Shown in pieces: positions 16,610 to 25,209 of a stretch of DNA of 64,000 nucleotides (within the stretch, counting starts at the first letter, position 1; every line of letters starts with the position of its first letter). The translations under genes were made by a program, and so were the position numbers. The notes under the pieces were generated by a model. That model was not told the origin of the DNA, ran no database searches, and worked only from the letters and a program-made list of their open reading frames with translations. Source of the stretch: G965250275 sp965250275 (GTDB lineage Bacteria; Pseudomonadota; Alphaproteobacteria; Rhodobacterales; Rhodobacteraceae); NCBI GenBank assembly GCA_965250275.1, contig OZ252297.1, positions 124,001 through 188,000 of the forward strand, read 5' to 3'.

Positions 16610-17389
16610 ATGGCAAAGTCAATGCCCCGTATTCTGACGGTCAAGGAAGCTTGGCACATGACGCCGAACATGATTCGCGTCACCTTTGCCGGTAAGGCGC
16701 TTGAGGGCATGACACCTGGTCGCGAGGGGGCCGACTGCAAGATCATGCTTCCCGAACCGAACGAAGCGCGGACAGCGTTCGAAGCGCGTTTCGTGGACGG
16801 ACCGACACCAGTGCGTCGGACATACACGGTCCGCCACCATAGGGCGGATGTTCAGGAACTAGACATTGATTTCGTCGACCACGGAGATCATGGGCCAGCA
16901 TCGGCTTGGGCGCGCGCGGCCAAGCCCGGCTCCTTTCTTGGCTTCGCGGGGCCTGGCCCAGTCAAACTCAGCGACTTCTATGCGGATTTCTACCTTGTCG
17001 CGGCAGATATGTCGGCGCTGCCGGTTGCGGCGGCAACGCTTGAAGCAATGCCAAAGGATGCCGTTGGTTTGGCACTGTTTGAGATCACAAGCGCCGAAGA
17101 TGTTCAGGACATTGATGTGCCACCGGGAATCGAGGTGCGCTGGATGTTGCATCCTGAGCCACATCGCGCCTCAACAGCCATGATCGACGCCGTTCGGGCA
17201 ATGGACTGGCCCAATGGTCGAATGCAGACCTGCATTGCTGGTGAACATAGTTCTGTGCGGGCGCTGCGCAGCTTTCTGATCAGCGAGAAAGGCCTCACAA
17301 AGGAGGATGCCTATATCTCCGGTTACTGGAAGATCGGACTGATCGAAGACCAACACCAGGAACTCAAACGCGCCACAGCAAATGTTTAG
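16610..17389 (+). CDS. Siderophore-interacting protein (ferric-chelate reductase, ViuB-like)
   Basis: 259-residue cytoplasmic flavoprotein that would reduce iron in imported ferric siderophores, releasing Fe(II). Order: N-terminal FAD-binding barrel with P-V-R-R-T-Y-T-V-R near residue 65-73, the D-H-G-D-H-G-P-A-S-A-W-A segment typical of the family, then a C-terminal NAD(P)H-binding-like domain ending AYISGYWKIG. The start has GAAAGGAACGCCC upstream. No siderophore receptor or synthesis gene lies nearby. The VOC gene follows 32 bp later on the same strand. Confidence 0.9.
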   Translation: MAKSMPRILTVKEAWHMTPNMIRVTFAGKALEGMTPGREGADCKIMLPEPNEARTAFEARFVDGPTPVRRTYTVRHHRADVQELDIDFVDHGDHGPASAWARAAKPGSFLGFAGPGPVKLSDFYADFYLVAADMSALPVAAATLEAMPKDAVGLALFEITSAEDVQDIDVPPGIEVRWMLHPEPHRASTAMIDAVRAMDWPNGRMQTCIAGEHSSVRALRSFLISEKGLTKEDAYISGYWKIGLIEDQHQELKRATANV

Positions 17390-17421
17390 TTGCGCAGAAA
17401 TTCAGGGCGGTGAGCACTGGT

Positions 17422-18141
17422 ATGTCGCGGGTTATCAAACCACTTGGAAAGTTTGAATTCGATCATGTCGCACTCGGCGTCCATGACACCAAACTCGGCG
17501 CGGAGTGGCTCCAAGATTTAACCGGCGCACAGGTCATCGCACTCGAACCAGAGGATGGCCAATGGTACTGGAGCCACGCCATGAAGCTGCGTGATGGCGC
17601 ATCGCTGGAGATCATCGGGCCGAACCCGACGCACCGGGGGTTCCACCCGATCAAGGAAACCTTGCGAAATTTCAGAACGCCGTCCCCTTTCTTCTGGCAC
17701 CTTGGAACCGATGACTTCGACGGCTTTTGTGCTGTTGCCAAAAGCGTTGGCGCACCGGTCGAACGCATCGAACATCTGGATCATGACAGCTCGTTCGGGC
17801 GCAGGCGCTACACACGCGGGATTGTCGGACCAGGCTTCCGTTCGACCCGCCCTTGCGTGATTTCTTGGAAAGAACGGCCCGACCGACCGGAGTTCAAAGC
17901 GCCTGCCGAGTGCGACATCGCCGACTTTTCACTGACCTCTCCAAGGTTCGCGTCTTTGAACCGTTTGTTTGAGGCGCTTGAGTTACGCCTGCGCGCCAAA
18001 CCCGGCCCTGAGGCAATCACATTGAAGTTGAGCACACCAAAGGGCGAAGTCACCCTGTCCGCGCCTGGGGTCGTCTTTGAAGGCGCCGGTGCATTTCTGC
18101 AAATGGGGTCGCTCTGGCTCAGTTCCCTGCGGCGAAACTAG
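17422..18141 (+). CDS. Glyoxalase-like (VOC) domain protein
   Basis: 239 residues with the vicinal-oxygen-chelate pattern of the Glyoxalase_3-like branch: FEFDHVALGVHDTKLGAEWL at the start, then SLEIIGPNP and FFWHLGTDDFD. Metal-ligand candidates are the early His, a central Glu and a His in FWHLGT; the reaction is unknown. ATG 17422 is preferred over GTG 17410 because GGTGAG sits 7 bases before it. Closely follows the siderophore-interacting protein gene, probably in the same transcript. Confidence 0.75.
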   Translation: MSRVIKPLGKFEFDHVALGVHDTKLGAEWLQDLTGAQVIALEPEDGQWYWSHAMKLRDGASLEIIGPNPTHRGFHPIKETLRNFRTPSPFFWHLGTDDFDGFCAVAKSVGAPVERIEHLDHDSSFGRRRYTRGIVGPGFRSTRPCVISWKERPDRPEFKAPAECDIADFSLTSPRFASLNRLFEALELRLRAKPGPEAITLKLSTPKGEVTLSAPGVVFEGAGAFLQMGSLWLSSLRRN

Positions 18142-18278
18142 CGCATCGAGATTCTGCGCAATCGCCGCGCTCAGGGAGATGGCAGGGAGTGACCCTTCCC
18201 GTCCAACATCAAGGCATTGACCTCGGCCGGGCCCATGGGGCTGATTGTGTGGGTGGCAATGTACAGGGCACTGGTTCC

Positions 18279-19094
18279 ATGATGATTTTTCTTCTGGTTG
18301 TGGCGCTTTTGGCTGGCGCTCTGATCTATCGCTATGCGGCGCGTTCGCGTGCGCTTAAGGAAGTTCTCAAAACCCCGCTGACCGCGCACGAACGCACGAT
18401 TGTTGAACGCGTTGTTCCCTTGACGCGCCGCTTGCCGACCGAGCATCGCGCGGCCCTCGAGGGCAAGATGAACCGATTTCTCAAACAGGTGACGTTCATT
18501 GGGCACAATGGCCTTGAGGTGACCGAAGAAATGCGCCTTTCGATCGCGGCGCAAGCTTGCTTGCTGATCGTGAACACTGACACGTGGTACGACAACTTGC
18601 GCTCTATTCTGCTTTACCCCAGCGCGTTTAAGTCCCGTCAGCGGCGCCAGAACGGCTTTGTGGTAACCGAAAAGGAAATCGTGCGGACTGGCGAAAGCTG
18701 GAACAGGGGTCCGGTGGTGTTGTCCTGGGCGCACAGTCGGGCCGGATCACTGAATGATCATGACGGACACAATGTGGTTCTGCACGAGTTCGCGCATCAG
18801 ATTGATGGATTGACCGGCCACACAAACGGAGTGCCATTCCTGACCGAAGGGCAGAGCTTTGCAGAATGGGAACGCGTGTTCCTTGCCGCGTTTGATCGTC
18901 ACGAGAAGGCGGTCAATCATGGCCGGCGCACCCTCATCGATCCCTACGGCGCCGAAGGCCATGAGGAGTTCTTCGCCGTTTCAGTCGAGGTGTTCTTTGA
19001 GCGCCCGGGCGCATTGAAGCAAGACTCCCCCGATGTTTACGCACAGCTGTCCCAGCTGTTTCGCCTTGATCCGGCGCATTGGGGCCCCGCATAG
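18279..19094 (+). CDS. mtfA: Zinc-dependent peptidase, MtfA/M90 family
   Basis: 271-residue metallopeptidase with one N-terminal membrane helix (MMIFLLVVALLAGALIY), which E. coli MtfA lacks but many alphaproteobacterial members have. The zinc motif H-E-F-A-H is in VVLHEFAHQIDGLTG and a downstream GHEEFFAVSVEVFFE carries the likely third ligand; both are family hallmarks. In E. coli MtfA binds the repressor Mlc; there is no sign of that system here. ATG 18279 is chosen because it opens the membrane helix. Stands alone between the VOC gene and the ABC operon. Confidence 0.85.
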   Translation: MMIFLLVVALLAGALIYRYAARSRALKEVLKTPLTAHERTIVERVVPLTRRLPTEHRAALEGKMNRFLKQVTFIGHNGLEVTEEMRLSIAAQACLLIVNTDTWYDNLRSILLYPSAFKSRQRRQNGFVVTEKEIVRTGESWNRGPVVLSWAHSRAGSLNDHDGHNVVLHEFAHQIDGLTGHTNGVPFLTEGQSFAEWERVFLAAFDRHEKAVNHGRRTLIDPYGAEGHEEFFAVSVEVFFERPGALKQDSPDVYAQLSQLFRLDPAHWGPA

Positions 19095-19384
19095 CGGCTG
19101 CATACCTTTGCATTTGGGTGCGCACATCACAGGGGCGTTCGCAGCAGAAGACCCGGTAGTGAGCAAATAAACTCAGGCGATATTATCAACGGTTCGTGCC
19201 ATAGGGCCCAAAATTCACTTGCTGACTAGTATGTAATATCATTACAAAATTTCGCAGTAGAATCGCACAGGGCAAAGCCAGATCCAACCATGCGTACAGG
19301 CTGACCTCTCGCAGTTACCTCCGCTCACCGATGACAGAAGCATGCTGTTTGCAAATTGAATTCCCTGACCAGAAGGAAAAACTG

Positions 19385-20908
19385 ATGTCTCTCATTCCAC
19401 GGCTTGCCCTTGCTGCCATGTTGGCGCTTGGCGCCACTCTCCCGGCGTCAGCGCAAGAAGGTAGTCTCACGATCTCTGTCGGGTTCGGGCCGACCGCCGA
19501 GGTGCCTGACCCGCGCGCCGGCTACAATGGTTGGATGTCGAACCAAACCGGTGTGACCGAGACGCTGATGGGGATCGACTACGATCTGAAGCTCTATCCT
19601 CGTCTGGCAGAGAGCATCGAGCAGTCTTCACCGACGACATGGCGTGTCGCGCTTCGAGATGGGTTGAGTTTCCATGACGGAACACCAGTGACGGCACAGT
19701 CCGTGATTGACGCGATTACCCCGATCTCGGACGAAAGCCATCCGGGCCATAACGCCCGCGTAGCCAAACTTCTGGATCTTGCCGGGTTGTCCACGGACGG
19801 GGACAACGTCGTCGTCTTTGAAACGAATAGCCCGAATGCGGCTTTTCCCTGGTCGCTTTCGGAGCCCGCGATTGCGATTTTGGGAGAGGCTTCCGATGCT
19901 TTTCCAATCAACGCAACCGGTCCCTTCGTTTTCAAAGAGGCTGTGCCAGAACAGCTTTACCGTGTGGAAGCGAACCCAGATTACCGTCTCGGAGCTCCAG
20001 GACTGGCAGAGGTTCGTGTCGTGGTGGCGGGAGATCCGGCAACGGCTGCCTTGGCCTTCGAAGCAGGCGAAGTTGATATGGTCATCAACTATCCCGAAAC
20101 AGACTTTAAGCGGATCCAAAGCACAGGTGCACTGGGCTTTTCAGCGCCAACCGCACGTCTCTATTTCTTCACCGTGAACGCCGCCGACGGTCCCATGGCC
20201 AATCCCCTGATCCGTCAGGCCGTGTCGATGGCAATTGATCGCCAGGGCGTCGTCGACGCAGTGCTCTCCGGTGTTGGTGGCGTCCCTGCCGGAACCGTGT
20301 TTCCCGATGGCAAAGGATGGGCGGCAGATATACCGGTCGCTTATGACCCTTCTAAGGCCGAAGAACTCCTGGCCGAAGCCGGTGCGGTAAAGGAAGGCGG
20401 TAGCTGGATGCTTGATGGCGAGCCGCTCGAGATCGACATTGTGACCTATTCGTCCCGTGCAGCTTTGCCACCGACAGCGGAGTTGGCTCAAGCCTTCCTT
20501 TCAGCCATTGGGATCAAGGCCAATGTCAGAGTGGGGGAATGGGGCGCCAGCAATGACGCTATCGCTGCAGGAGACGCGGACATGTTTCTGCAGGCCTGGG
20601 TGACCACTCCGCAAGGCGATCCGGGTGCGGTGCTCGAAGCGCTGCTGAAATCGGATGGTGGCTCGAATTCGGGCAAGTATTCAAACCCGGAATTGGACAA
20701 GCTCCTCGCGGATGGTCGGCTGACGTTCGGCCAAGAGGAGCGTGAAGCAATCTATGACAAGGTCCAAGAGATCATCGCCGCAGACGCAGCCATGATCCCG
20801 GTCTTTCATGTCGCCCAGGTGAATGTCTCCAAACCGGGCCTGACCGGCTATGCGGTGCATCCGACAGAGACCTATTGGATCACACACGAGACGAAGTTTG
20901 CCGAATGA
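19385..20908 (+). CDS. ABC transporter substrate-binding protein, family 5 (Opp/Nik type)
   Basis: 507-residue periplasmic binding protein. Start at 19385 follows CAGAAGGAAAAACTG and opens a signal peptide (MSLIPRLALAAMLALGATLP). Family marks: VTETLMGIDYDLKLYPRLAES, WRVALRDGLSFHDGTPVTAQS and NPLIRQAVSMAIDRQGVVDAV. Family 5 proteins bind peptides, opines, nickel or metal chelates; the ligand cannot be told from sequence. First gene of a tightly coupled operon of binding protein, two ATPases, two permeases and an EamA exporter. Confidence 0.9.
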   Translation: MSLIPRLALAAMLALGATLPASAQEGSLTISVGFGPTAEVPDPRAGYNGWMSNQTGVTETLMGIDYDLKLYPRLAESIEQSSPTTWRVALRDGLSFHDGTPVTAQSVIDAITPISDESHPGHNARVAKLLDLAGLSTDGDNVVVFETNSPNAAFPWSLSEPAIAILGEASDAFPINATGPFVFKEAVPEQLYRVEANPDYRLGAPGLAEVRVVVAGDPATAALAFEAGEVDMVINYPETDFKRIQSTGALGFSAPTARLYFFTVNAADGPMANPLIRQAVSMAIDRQGVVDAVLSGVGGVPAGTVFPDGKGWAADIPVAYDPSKAEELLAEAGAVKEGGSWMLDGEPLEIDIVTYSSRAALPPTAELAQAFLSAIGIKANVRVGEWGASNDAIAAGDADMFLQAWVTTPQGDPGAVLEALLKSDGGSNSGKYSNPELDKLLADGRLTFGQEEREAIYDKVQEIIAADAAMIPVFHVAQVNVSKPGLTGYAVHPTETYWITHETKFAE

Positions 20909-21588
20909 GGCTGAAGTCTTCCGGTCTGAGCGCTGTTCGCTCAGGCCGGACCATCTTACATCCCACATCATTGGAAATTGCGCCTGGTGACCGGATCGGC
21001 TTGGTCGGTTCTTCCGGGTCCGGGAAATCGACGCTGGGCCATGCTCTGATCGACGATCTGCATTCGCAAGGCAGAAGCGTGGCACACGTGCCGCAAAGCC
21101 CTGACGAGGCTTTGGATCCGTTGCGTTCAATGTCGTTTCACTGGCGTGAAGCGGAACGGGCATTGGGTATGGAAGCCGGCTCGGCGGACAAACAGACCCT
21201 TTTCAACGCACTGAAGATCGAAGGTGGCGATCTGCGCAAACGCCCATGGGGGTGGAGCCGTGGGATGCAGCAGCGCTTTGTGATCGCCATGGCGCTGATC
21301 GGTTCACCTGACCTGATCGTACTGGATGAACCCACCTCGGCCCTTGATCCAGTTGTGGCTGCGGCAACCATGGACTTGCTCGACCAGTATCTTCGCAGCG
21401 GCGACACCGCGATGATGCTGATCACGCACGATCTCGGGCTTGCCGCGCGACGTGTCTCTAGCTTGATGGTTATGCATGACGGACGAATCGTGGAACAGGC
21501 ATCCACTTCAGAGATCTTGGAACGCCCACAGACACAAGCCGCCAAATCCTTGTCCGCTCATCGAAACTGGATGGCGCTGCCGTGCTGA
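20905..21588 (+). CDS. ABC transporter ATPase 1 (Opp/Nik type)
   Basis: 227-residue ATPase. Walker A GSSGSGKST, Walker B LIVLDEPTSALD, H-loop LITHDLGL. The signature is degenerate (WSRGMQQR instead of LSGGQxQR). It is shorter than usual DppD-like proteins (~320 residues) because it lacks the C-terminal iron-sulfur/solute extension. The start ATG overlaps the stop of the binding protein gene (ATGA). Confidence 0.9.
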   Translation: MRLKSSGLSAVRSGRTILHPTSLEIAPGDRIGLVGSSGSGKSTLGHALIDDLHSQGRSVAHVPQSPDEALDPLRSMSFHWREAERALGMEAGSADKQTLFNALKIEGGDLRKRPWGWSRGMQQRFVIAMALIGSPDLIVLDEPTSALDPVVAAATMDLLDQYLRSGDTAMMLITHDLGLAARRVSSLMVMHDGRIVEQASTSEILERPQTQAAKSLSAHRNWMALPC

Positions 21589-22304
21589 AGGTCAGGAACG
21601 TCTGGGTAAAACGGCGCAAAGCTGTTGCGCTGGAAGAAGTATCCTTGTCGCTTTCGCCCGGGAAAACGCTCGCCGTCGTTGGCGAAAGCGGGGCCGGGAA
21701 GTCCACGTTGATCGCTGCGATCCTTGGACTGATCCGCCCTTGGAAAGGCGAGATCACGTGGGCAGGTGCTCCTGTCGCGGCCTGCCGTCCGGCATTGGTG
21801 ATGCAAGAGCCACGGTCAGCGTTCAACCCTCGTCTTCCGCTTTTGCGATCCGTGATGGAATCGATGACCACCCAAGAGCGGACGGTTCAGGACGCGCGAG
21901 TCCAGCGACTCTGCGACGGCCTTGAGCTCCCTGCCGAGATCCTGGACAGGCGCCCGGGCGAGGTTTCGATTGGTCAGGCCCAGAGGGTCGGCATTCTGCG
22001 CGCACTGGTCGCGGCGCCACCCCTCGTTCTGTTCGACGAACCTCTCTCTGCGCTCGACGCGGTAACGCAAAAGCATACGGCGCAACTCATCGCGGACCTT
22101 CAACGCGAGGAAGGTTTCGCCGCACTGATCGTCACCCATGACCTTGGCTACGCTGTCGCATATGCGGATGAGATCGCCGTGCTGAGGACCGGTCGGATTG
22201 AAGAGACTGCTGATCCTCAAACCTTCGCAGCCAGCCCCAAAACGGACTATTGCCGAACGTTGCGAGACGCGGCCATCGCGCTTGGGGCGCTGGAGGCTCT
22301 TTGA
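21582..22304 (+). CDS. ABC transporter ATPase 2 (Opp/Nik type)
   Basis: 240-residue ATPase with Walker A GESGAGKST, Q-loop VMQEPRSAFNP, Walker B LVLFDEPLSALD and H-loop LIVTHDLGYAV. Its signature reads VSIGQAQR, again one residue off consensus. GTG start inside the end of ATPase 1. Together with ATPase 1 it forms the expected heterodimer. Confidence 0.9.
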   Translation: MLKVRNVWVKRRKAVALEEVSLSLSPGKTLAVVGESGAGKSTLIAAILGLIRPWKGEITWAGAPVAACRPALVMQEPRSAFNPRLPLLRSVMESMTTQERTVQDARVQRLCDGLELPAEILDRRPGEVSIGQAQRVGILRALVAAPPLVLFDEPLSALDAVTQKHTAQLIADLQREEGFAALIVTHDLGYAVAYADEIAVLRTGRIEETADPQTFAASPKTDYCRTLRDAAIALGALEAL

Positions 22305-23242
22305 TGACCGCGATGTTGATCGCCCTTTTTCTTCGGGCCACCGTGGTGCTGGCAGGGACAGCCATCGTGACGTTTGCGCTCCTCTGGAATGCCCCAGGCG
22401 ACCCGGCTCAGGCCATCGCCATGGCCCGCTTTGACGCGCTGCTCACAGATGATGTTATTGATCAGGTCCGAGAAGAAGCCGGTTTGAACGCCAGCTTCTG
22501 GGAAGCGTTCATGGCTTGGGTTGGCCCGCTCATGACGCTCGACTTTGGATACTCTGCAGTCACTGGCCGTGCGGTTTGGCCCGATCTGTGGGTGGCAATC
22601 ACTTACACTTTTCCACTGGCCATTGCCGGTCTGTTGATCGGGTTCGCCATTGCCCTTCCGCTGGCGATCTTGGCAACCAAACGACCGGGTGGGCTACTCG
22701 ACCGATGCGCTGTTGCGCTTGCTTCATTGGGCGCCGCAATCCCAGCCTATTGGCTGGGGCTGTTGCTCATCCTGCTTTTTGCGGTGCATCTGGGTTGGCT
22801 TCCCGCCATGGGAGCCCGCACGCCCGCACATGCCATTCTGCCCGCGGTCACACTTGGACTTGGTGTAGCCGCATCGCTCACTCGAATTATCCGGTCCGGC
22901 ATATTGGAAGCTCAAGGCCAGCCATTTATCCCCGCGTTCAGGCGCCGGGGCGTATCGCCGAGGGCCATTGGTCGGGACCATGTTGCACCACATGCGGCCA
23001 TTCCGGTGGTCACCGTATTTGGTCTTGAGCTGGCCTTTCTGCTTGAGGGTGCGGTCATGGTCGAGGTCATCTTTGGTCGCCCGGGTCTTGGGACCTTTTT
23101 GATCACAGCCATCGAAGCTCGAGACTTCCCGCAGGTGCAGGCTGTAGTCGTACTGACCGCGCTGCTGTTCGTTTCGGTCAATCTGATCATCGACGTGATC
23201 TACCGGGCGATCGATCCCCGGATCGGAGAGCGCGATGCGTAG
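22304..23242 (+). CDS. ABC transporter permease 1 (DppB/NikB-like)
   Basis: 312-residue inner-membrane permease. Six membrane segments are readable (FLRATVVLAGTAIVTFALLW first), with the typical large periplasmic loop and the EAA-type coupling stretch near FRRRGVSPRAIGRDHVAPHA. Start ATG at 22304 overlaps the stop of ATPase 2; the frame is open upstream only inside that gene. Confidence 0.9.
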   Translation: MTAMLIALFLRATVVLAGTAIVTFALLWNAPGDPAQAIAMARFDALLTDDVIDQVREEAGLNASFWEAFMAWVGPLMTLDFGYSAVTGRAVWPDLWVAITYTFPLAIAGLLIGFAIALPLAILATKRPGGLLDRCAVALASLGAAIPAYWLGLLLILLFAVHLGWLPAMGARTPAHAILPAVTLGLGVAASLTRIIRSGILEAQGQPFIPAFRRRGVSPRAIGRDHVAPHAAIPVVTVFGLELAFLLEGAVMVEVIFGRPGLGTFLITAIEARDFPQVQAVVVLTALLFVSVNLIIDVIYRAIDPRIGERDA

Positions 23243-24038
23243 CGTTGCCATTCTCGCCGGAGCCATATTGATCGTCACCATAGTGGGTCCGATGTTCGCA
23301 CCTCATGACCCCGCAGCGATCAACATACCCAAACGACTTTCACCGCCAAGCAGCGAGTTCTTGCTGGGTACGGATGCGTTGGGTCGAGACATCCTGTCCC
23401 GCCTGCTCTATGGCGCGCGCTGGTCATTGGGTTTGGCTTTCCTGATATCCTTCATAGGGCTTTGTGCCGGAACGCTGATCGGACTTGCCGCAGCGCTGGG
23501 CGGCAAACTGGCAGACTGGGTGACAATGCGCACCACTGACACCTTTCTGGCCTTTCCAGACCTGATCGCTGCGGTGGTCATTGCAGGTCTAATGGGCGCA
23601 GGAACCTGGAGCCTGATCTTTGCTTTGAGCATCACTGGCTGGATGCGCTACGCGCGGGTGGCCCGCGGGATCGGGCTTTCTTTGCAATCACGAGGTTATG
23701 TGATCCAAGCGAAGTTGGCTGGAGTATCGCCCTGGTCCATCGCCCGCTGGCATTACCTGCCATCGCTCCTGCCTTCCCTTACGGTGGTCTGGACAGGCAT
23801 GTTTGCCCGCGCCATCCTGGGCATCTCAGCGCTGGGCTTTCTTGGGTTTGGCGTTCAACCCCCGACGCCAGAATGGGGCACGATGTTGCTCGACGCCCGG
23901 ATCCACATGCGGTCAACGCCGCTTCAGATGATCTGGCCCGGCTTGGCAGTCGTGGTCAGCGTCCTCGCAATCAATCTGGCCGGGGACGCCCTGCGTGACG
24001 CGCTCGCAAACGAGAGCGGCCGCGAGGCAGCGGGGTGA
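23235..24038 (+). CDS. ABC transporter permease 2 (DppC/NikC-like)
   Basis: 267-residue permease with the DppC marks: PHDPAAINIPKRLSPPS, LLGTDALGRDILSRLLYGAR, then membrane helices and a coupling stretch QAKLAGVSPWSIARWHYLP. Overlaps permease 1 by 8 bases and the EamA gene by 4. Confidence 0.9.
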   Translation: MRSVAILAGAILIVTIVGPMFAPHDPAAINIPKRLSPPSSEFLLGTDALGRDILSRLLYGARWSLGLAFLISFIGLCAGTLIGLAAALGGKLADWVTMRTTDTFLAFPDLIAAVVIAGLMGAGTWSLIFALSITGWMRYARVARGIGLSLQSRGYVIQAKLAGVSPWSIARWHYLPSLLPSLTVVWTGMFARAILGISALGFLGFGVQPPTPEWGTMLLDARIHMRSTPLQMIWPGLAVVVSVLAINLAGDALRDALANESGREAAG

Positions 24039-24931
24039 ACCGTCCGTCGCTCGGCATCGCATTGCGAATTCTGTCCGGCATGTTCGGGGCCGGAATGTTC
24101 ATCAGTGTAAAATCCGTGAGTGAGATGGTGCCGTTGGGCGAGATCGTTTTCTTTCGCTCTCTCTTCGCACTATTCCCGCTGATCGTGTTCCTTTGGATTC
24201 GCGGCGAGTTTCCCGGCGGCCTGGCCACCAATCGCCCCGGAGCGCATTTCATTCGTTCCAGCTTTGGGGCATTGGCAATGTTCGCGTCTTTTGCGGCGAT
24301 TGCGCGGCTAAACGTGGCCGAGGCCATTCTCATCGCGCAGCTTTCACCGGTCTTGATGACAATCGCCGCTGTCATTCTGCTTTCAGAGAGACTGACGGTC
24401 TGGCGTGTGGGCGGGCTGGTGCTCGGCTTTGCCGGCGTTGTGGTTCTGGTCTGGCCGGAGCTGAACTCCAACTCTCCAGACACAGGACGGCTGGCCGGAT
24501 TCATTATCGGCATCATCTCTGCTGTTCTCTCCGCGCTGGCGCTGGTCATGGTGCGAAGCCTCAACCGAACGGAGAGCCCGGGCGCAATTGCGCTATACTT
24601 TGTCCTGGCGTCGATGATCGGTGCCCTTTTGACGCTCCCTTGGGGCTGGACCGTGCCAGATGCTCAGGCGCTGGTTTTTCTTATCTCAGCGGGCCTATTT
24701 GGCGGCTTTGCGCATATCGCCATGACACTGGCTTTCCGCTACGCCGAAGCCTCCAGGCTGGCACCATTTGAGTACGTTGCGCTGCTCTGGCCCGTGCTGG
24801 CAGATGTGTTCGTTTTCAAACTACAGCTTTCCAACGCCTTTTTGATCGCAACTCCGCTCATCCTGGCCGGAGCCATCACGGCCGCCGCGGAGGGCAACGG
24901 GCGACGCCGAAACCGATCCAAGCCGAAGTAG
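24035..24931 (+). CDS. EamA/DMT-family transporter (probable exporter)
   Basis: 298-residue, ten-helix membrane protein with two EamA repeats: SEMVPLGEIVFFRSLFALFP in the first, and a second repeat from residue ~155 with AFRYAEASRLAPFEYVALLW. RhaT/YdcZ/RarD-type relatives export metabolites. GTG start overlapping the permease 2 stop (GTGA), so it belongs to the ABC operon. An EamA exporter coupled to an Opp-type importer occurs in opine-metallophore systems, but no synthase genes are adjacent here. Confidence 0.88.
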   Translation: MNRPSLGIALRILSGMFGAGMFISVKSVSEMVPLGEIVFFRSLFALFPLIVFLWIRGEFPGGLATNRPGAHFIRSSFGALAMFASFAAIARLNVAEAILIAQLSPVLMTIAAVILLSERLTVWRVGGLVLGFAGVVVLVWPELNSNSPDTGRLAGFIIGIISAVLSALALVMVRSLNRTESPGAIALYFVLASMIGALLTLPWGWTVPDAQALVFLISAGLFGGFAHIAMTLAFRYAEASRLAPFEYVALLWPVLADVFVFKLQLSNAFLIATPLILAGAITAAAEGNGRRRNRSKPK

Positions 24932-25041
24932 TTGCTTCAAGTGGAATCTCGCACGGTCGTCGCCGGAACCCACGAGGGCATCGACCAACCGAACGCCTGA
25001 AGTCATCGACGTCCTCGTCGCTTCGATTGAACCGCGCAAGA

Positions 25042-25209
25042 CAGAACTAACTCGCGATCACAAACTGCACTCAATCTCCGTGTAACGGAGTTCTGGGAAT
25101 TTGGCCACGATGTGGTATGAAATGTGGTTATCTGCTGTGCAGCTCATTTTTCTTCTCATTAATTCAATGTTTTAAAAAGAATATACGATTGCTCGTCTGT
25201 CCGCCACTA
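25042..25209 (+). repeat. Right-end repeat with tRNA-end core, copy 2
   Basis: 168 bp matching 12668-12833, ending in the degenerate tRNA-end core at 25192-25209. Closes accessory block 2 and is followed at once by the second GNAT module. The 24932-25041 stretch before it is unrecognised. Confidence 0.75.
25192..25209 (+). repeat. tRNA 3'-end att-like core, copy 3 (16 of 18)
   Basis: CTCGTCTGTCCGCCACTA differs from the tRNA end at two positions. The neighbouring bases after it (TCAATAACTTAACCGTTACC) match those after the tRNA at 1483, tying this site to the left end of the module. Confidence 0.65.

Noticed and set aside
19385..24038. Assignment of the ABC operon as nikABCDE
   Set aside because: Family 5 binding proteins and these permeases are shared by peptide, opine and nickel systems; no nickel-specific residues or nickel genes support the name.
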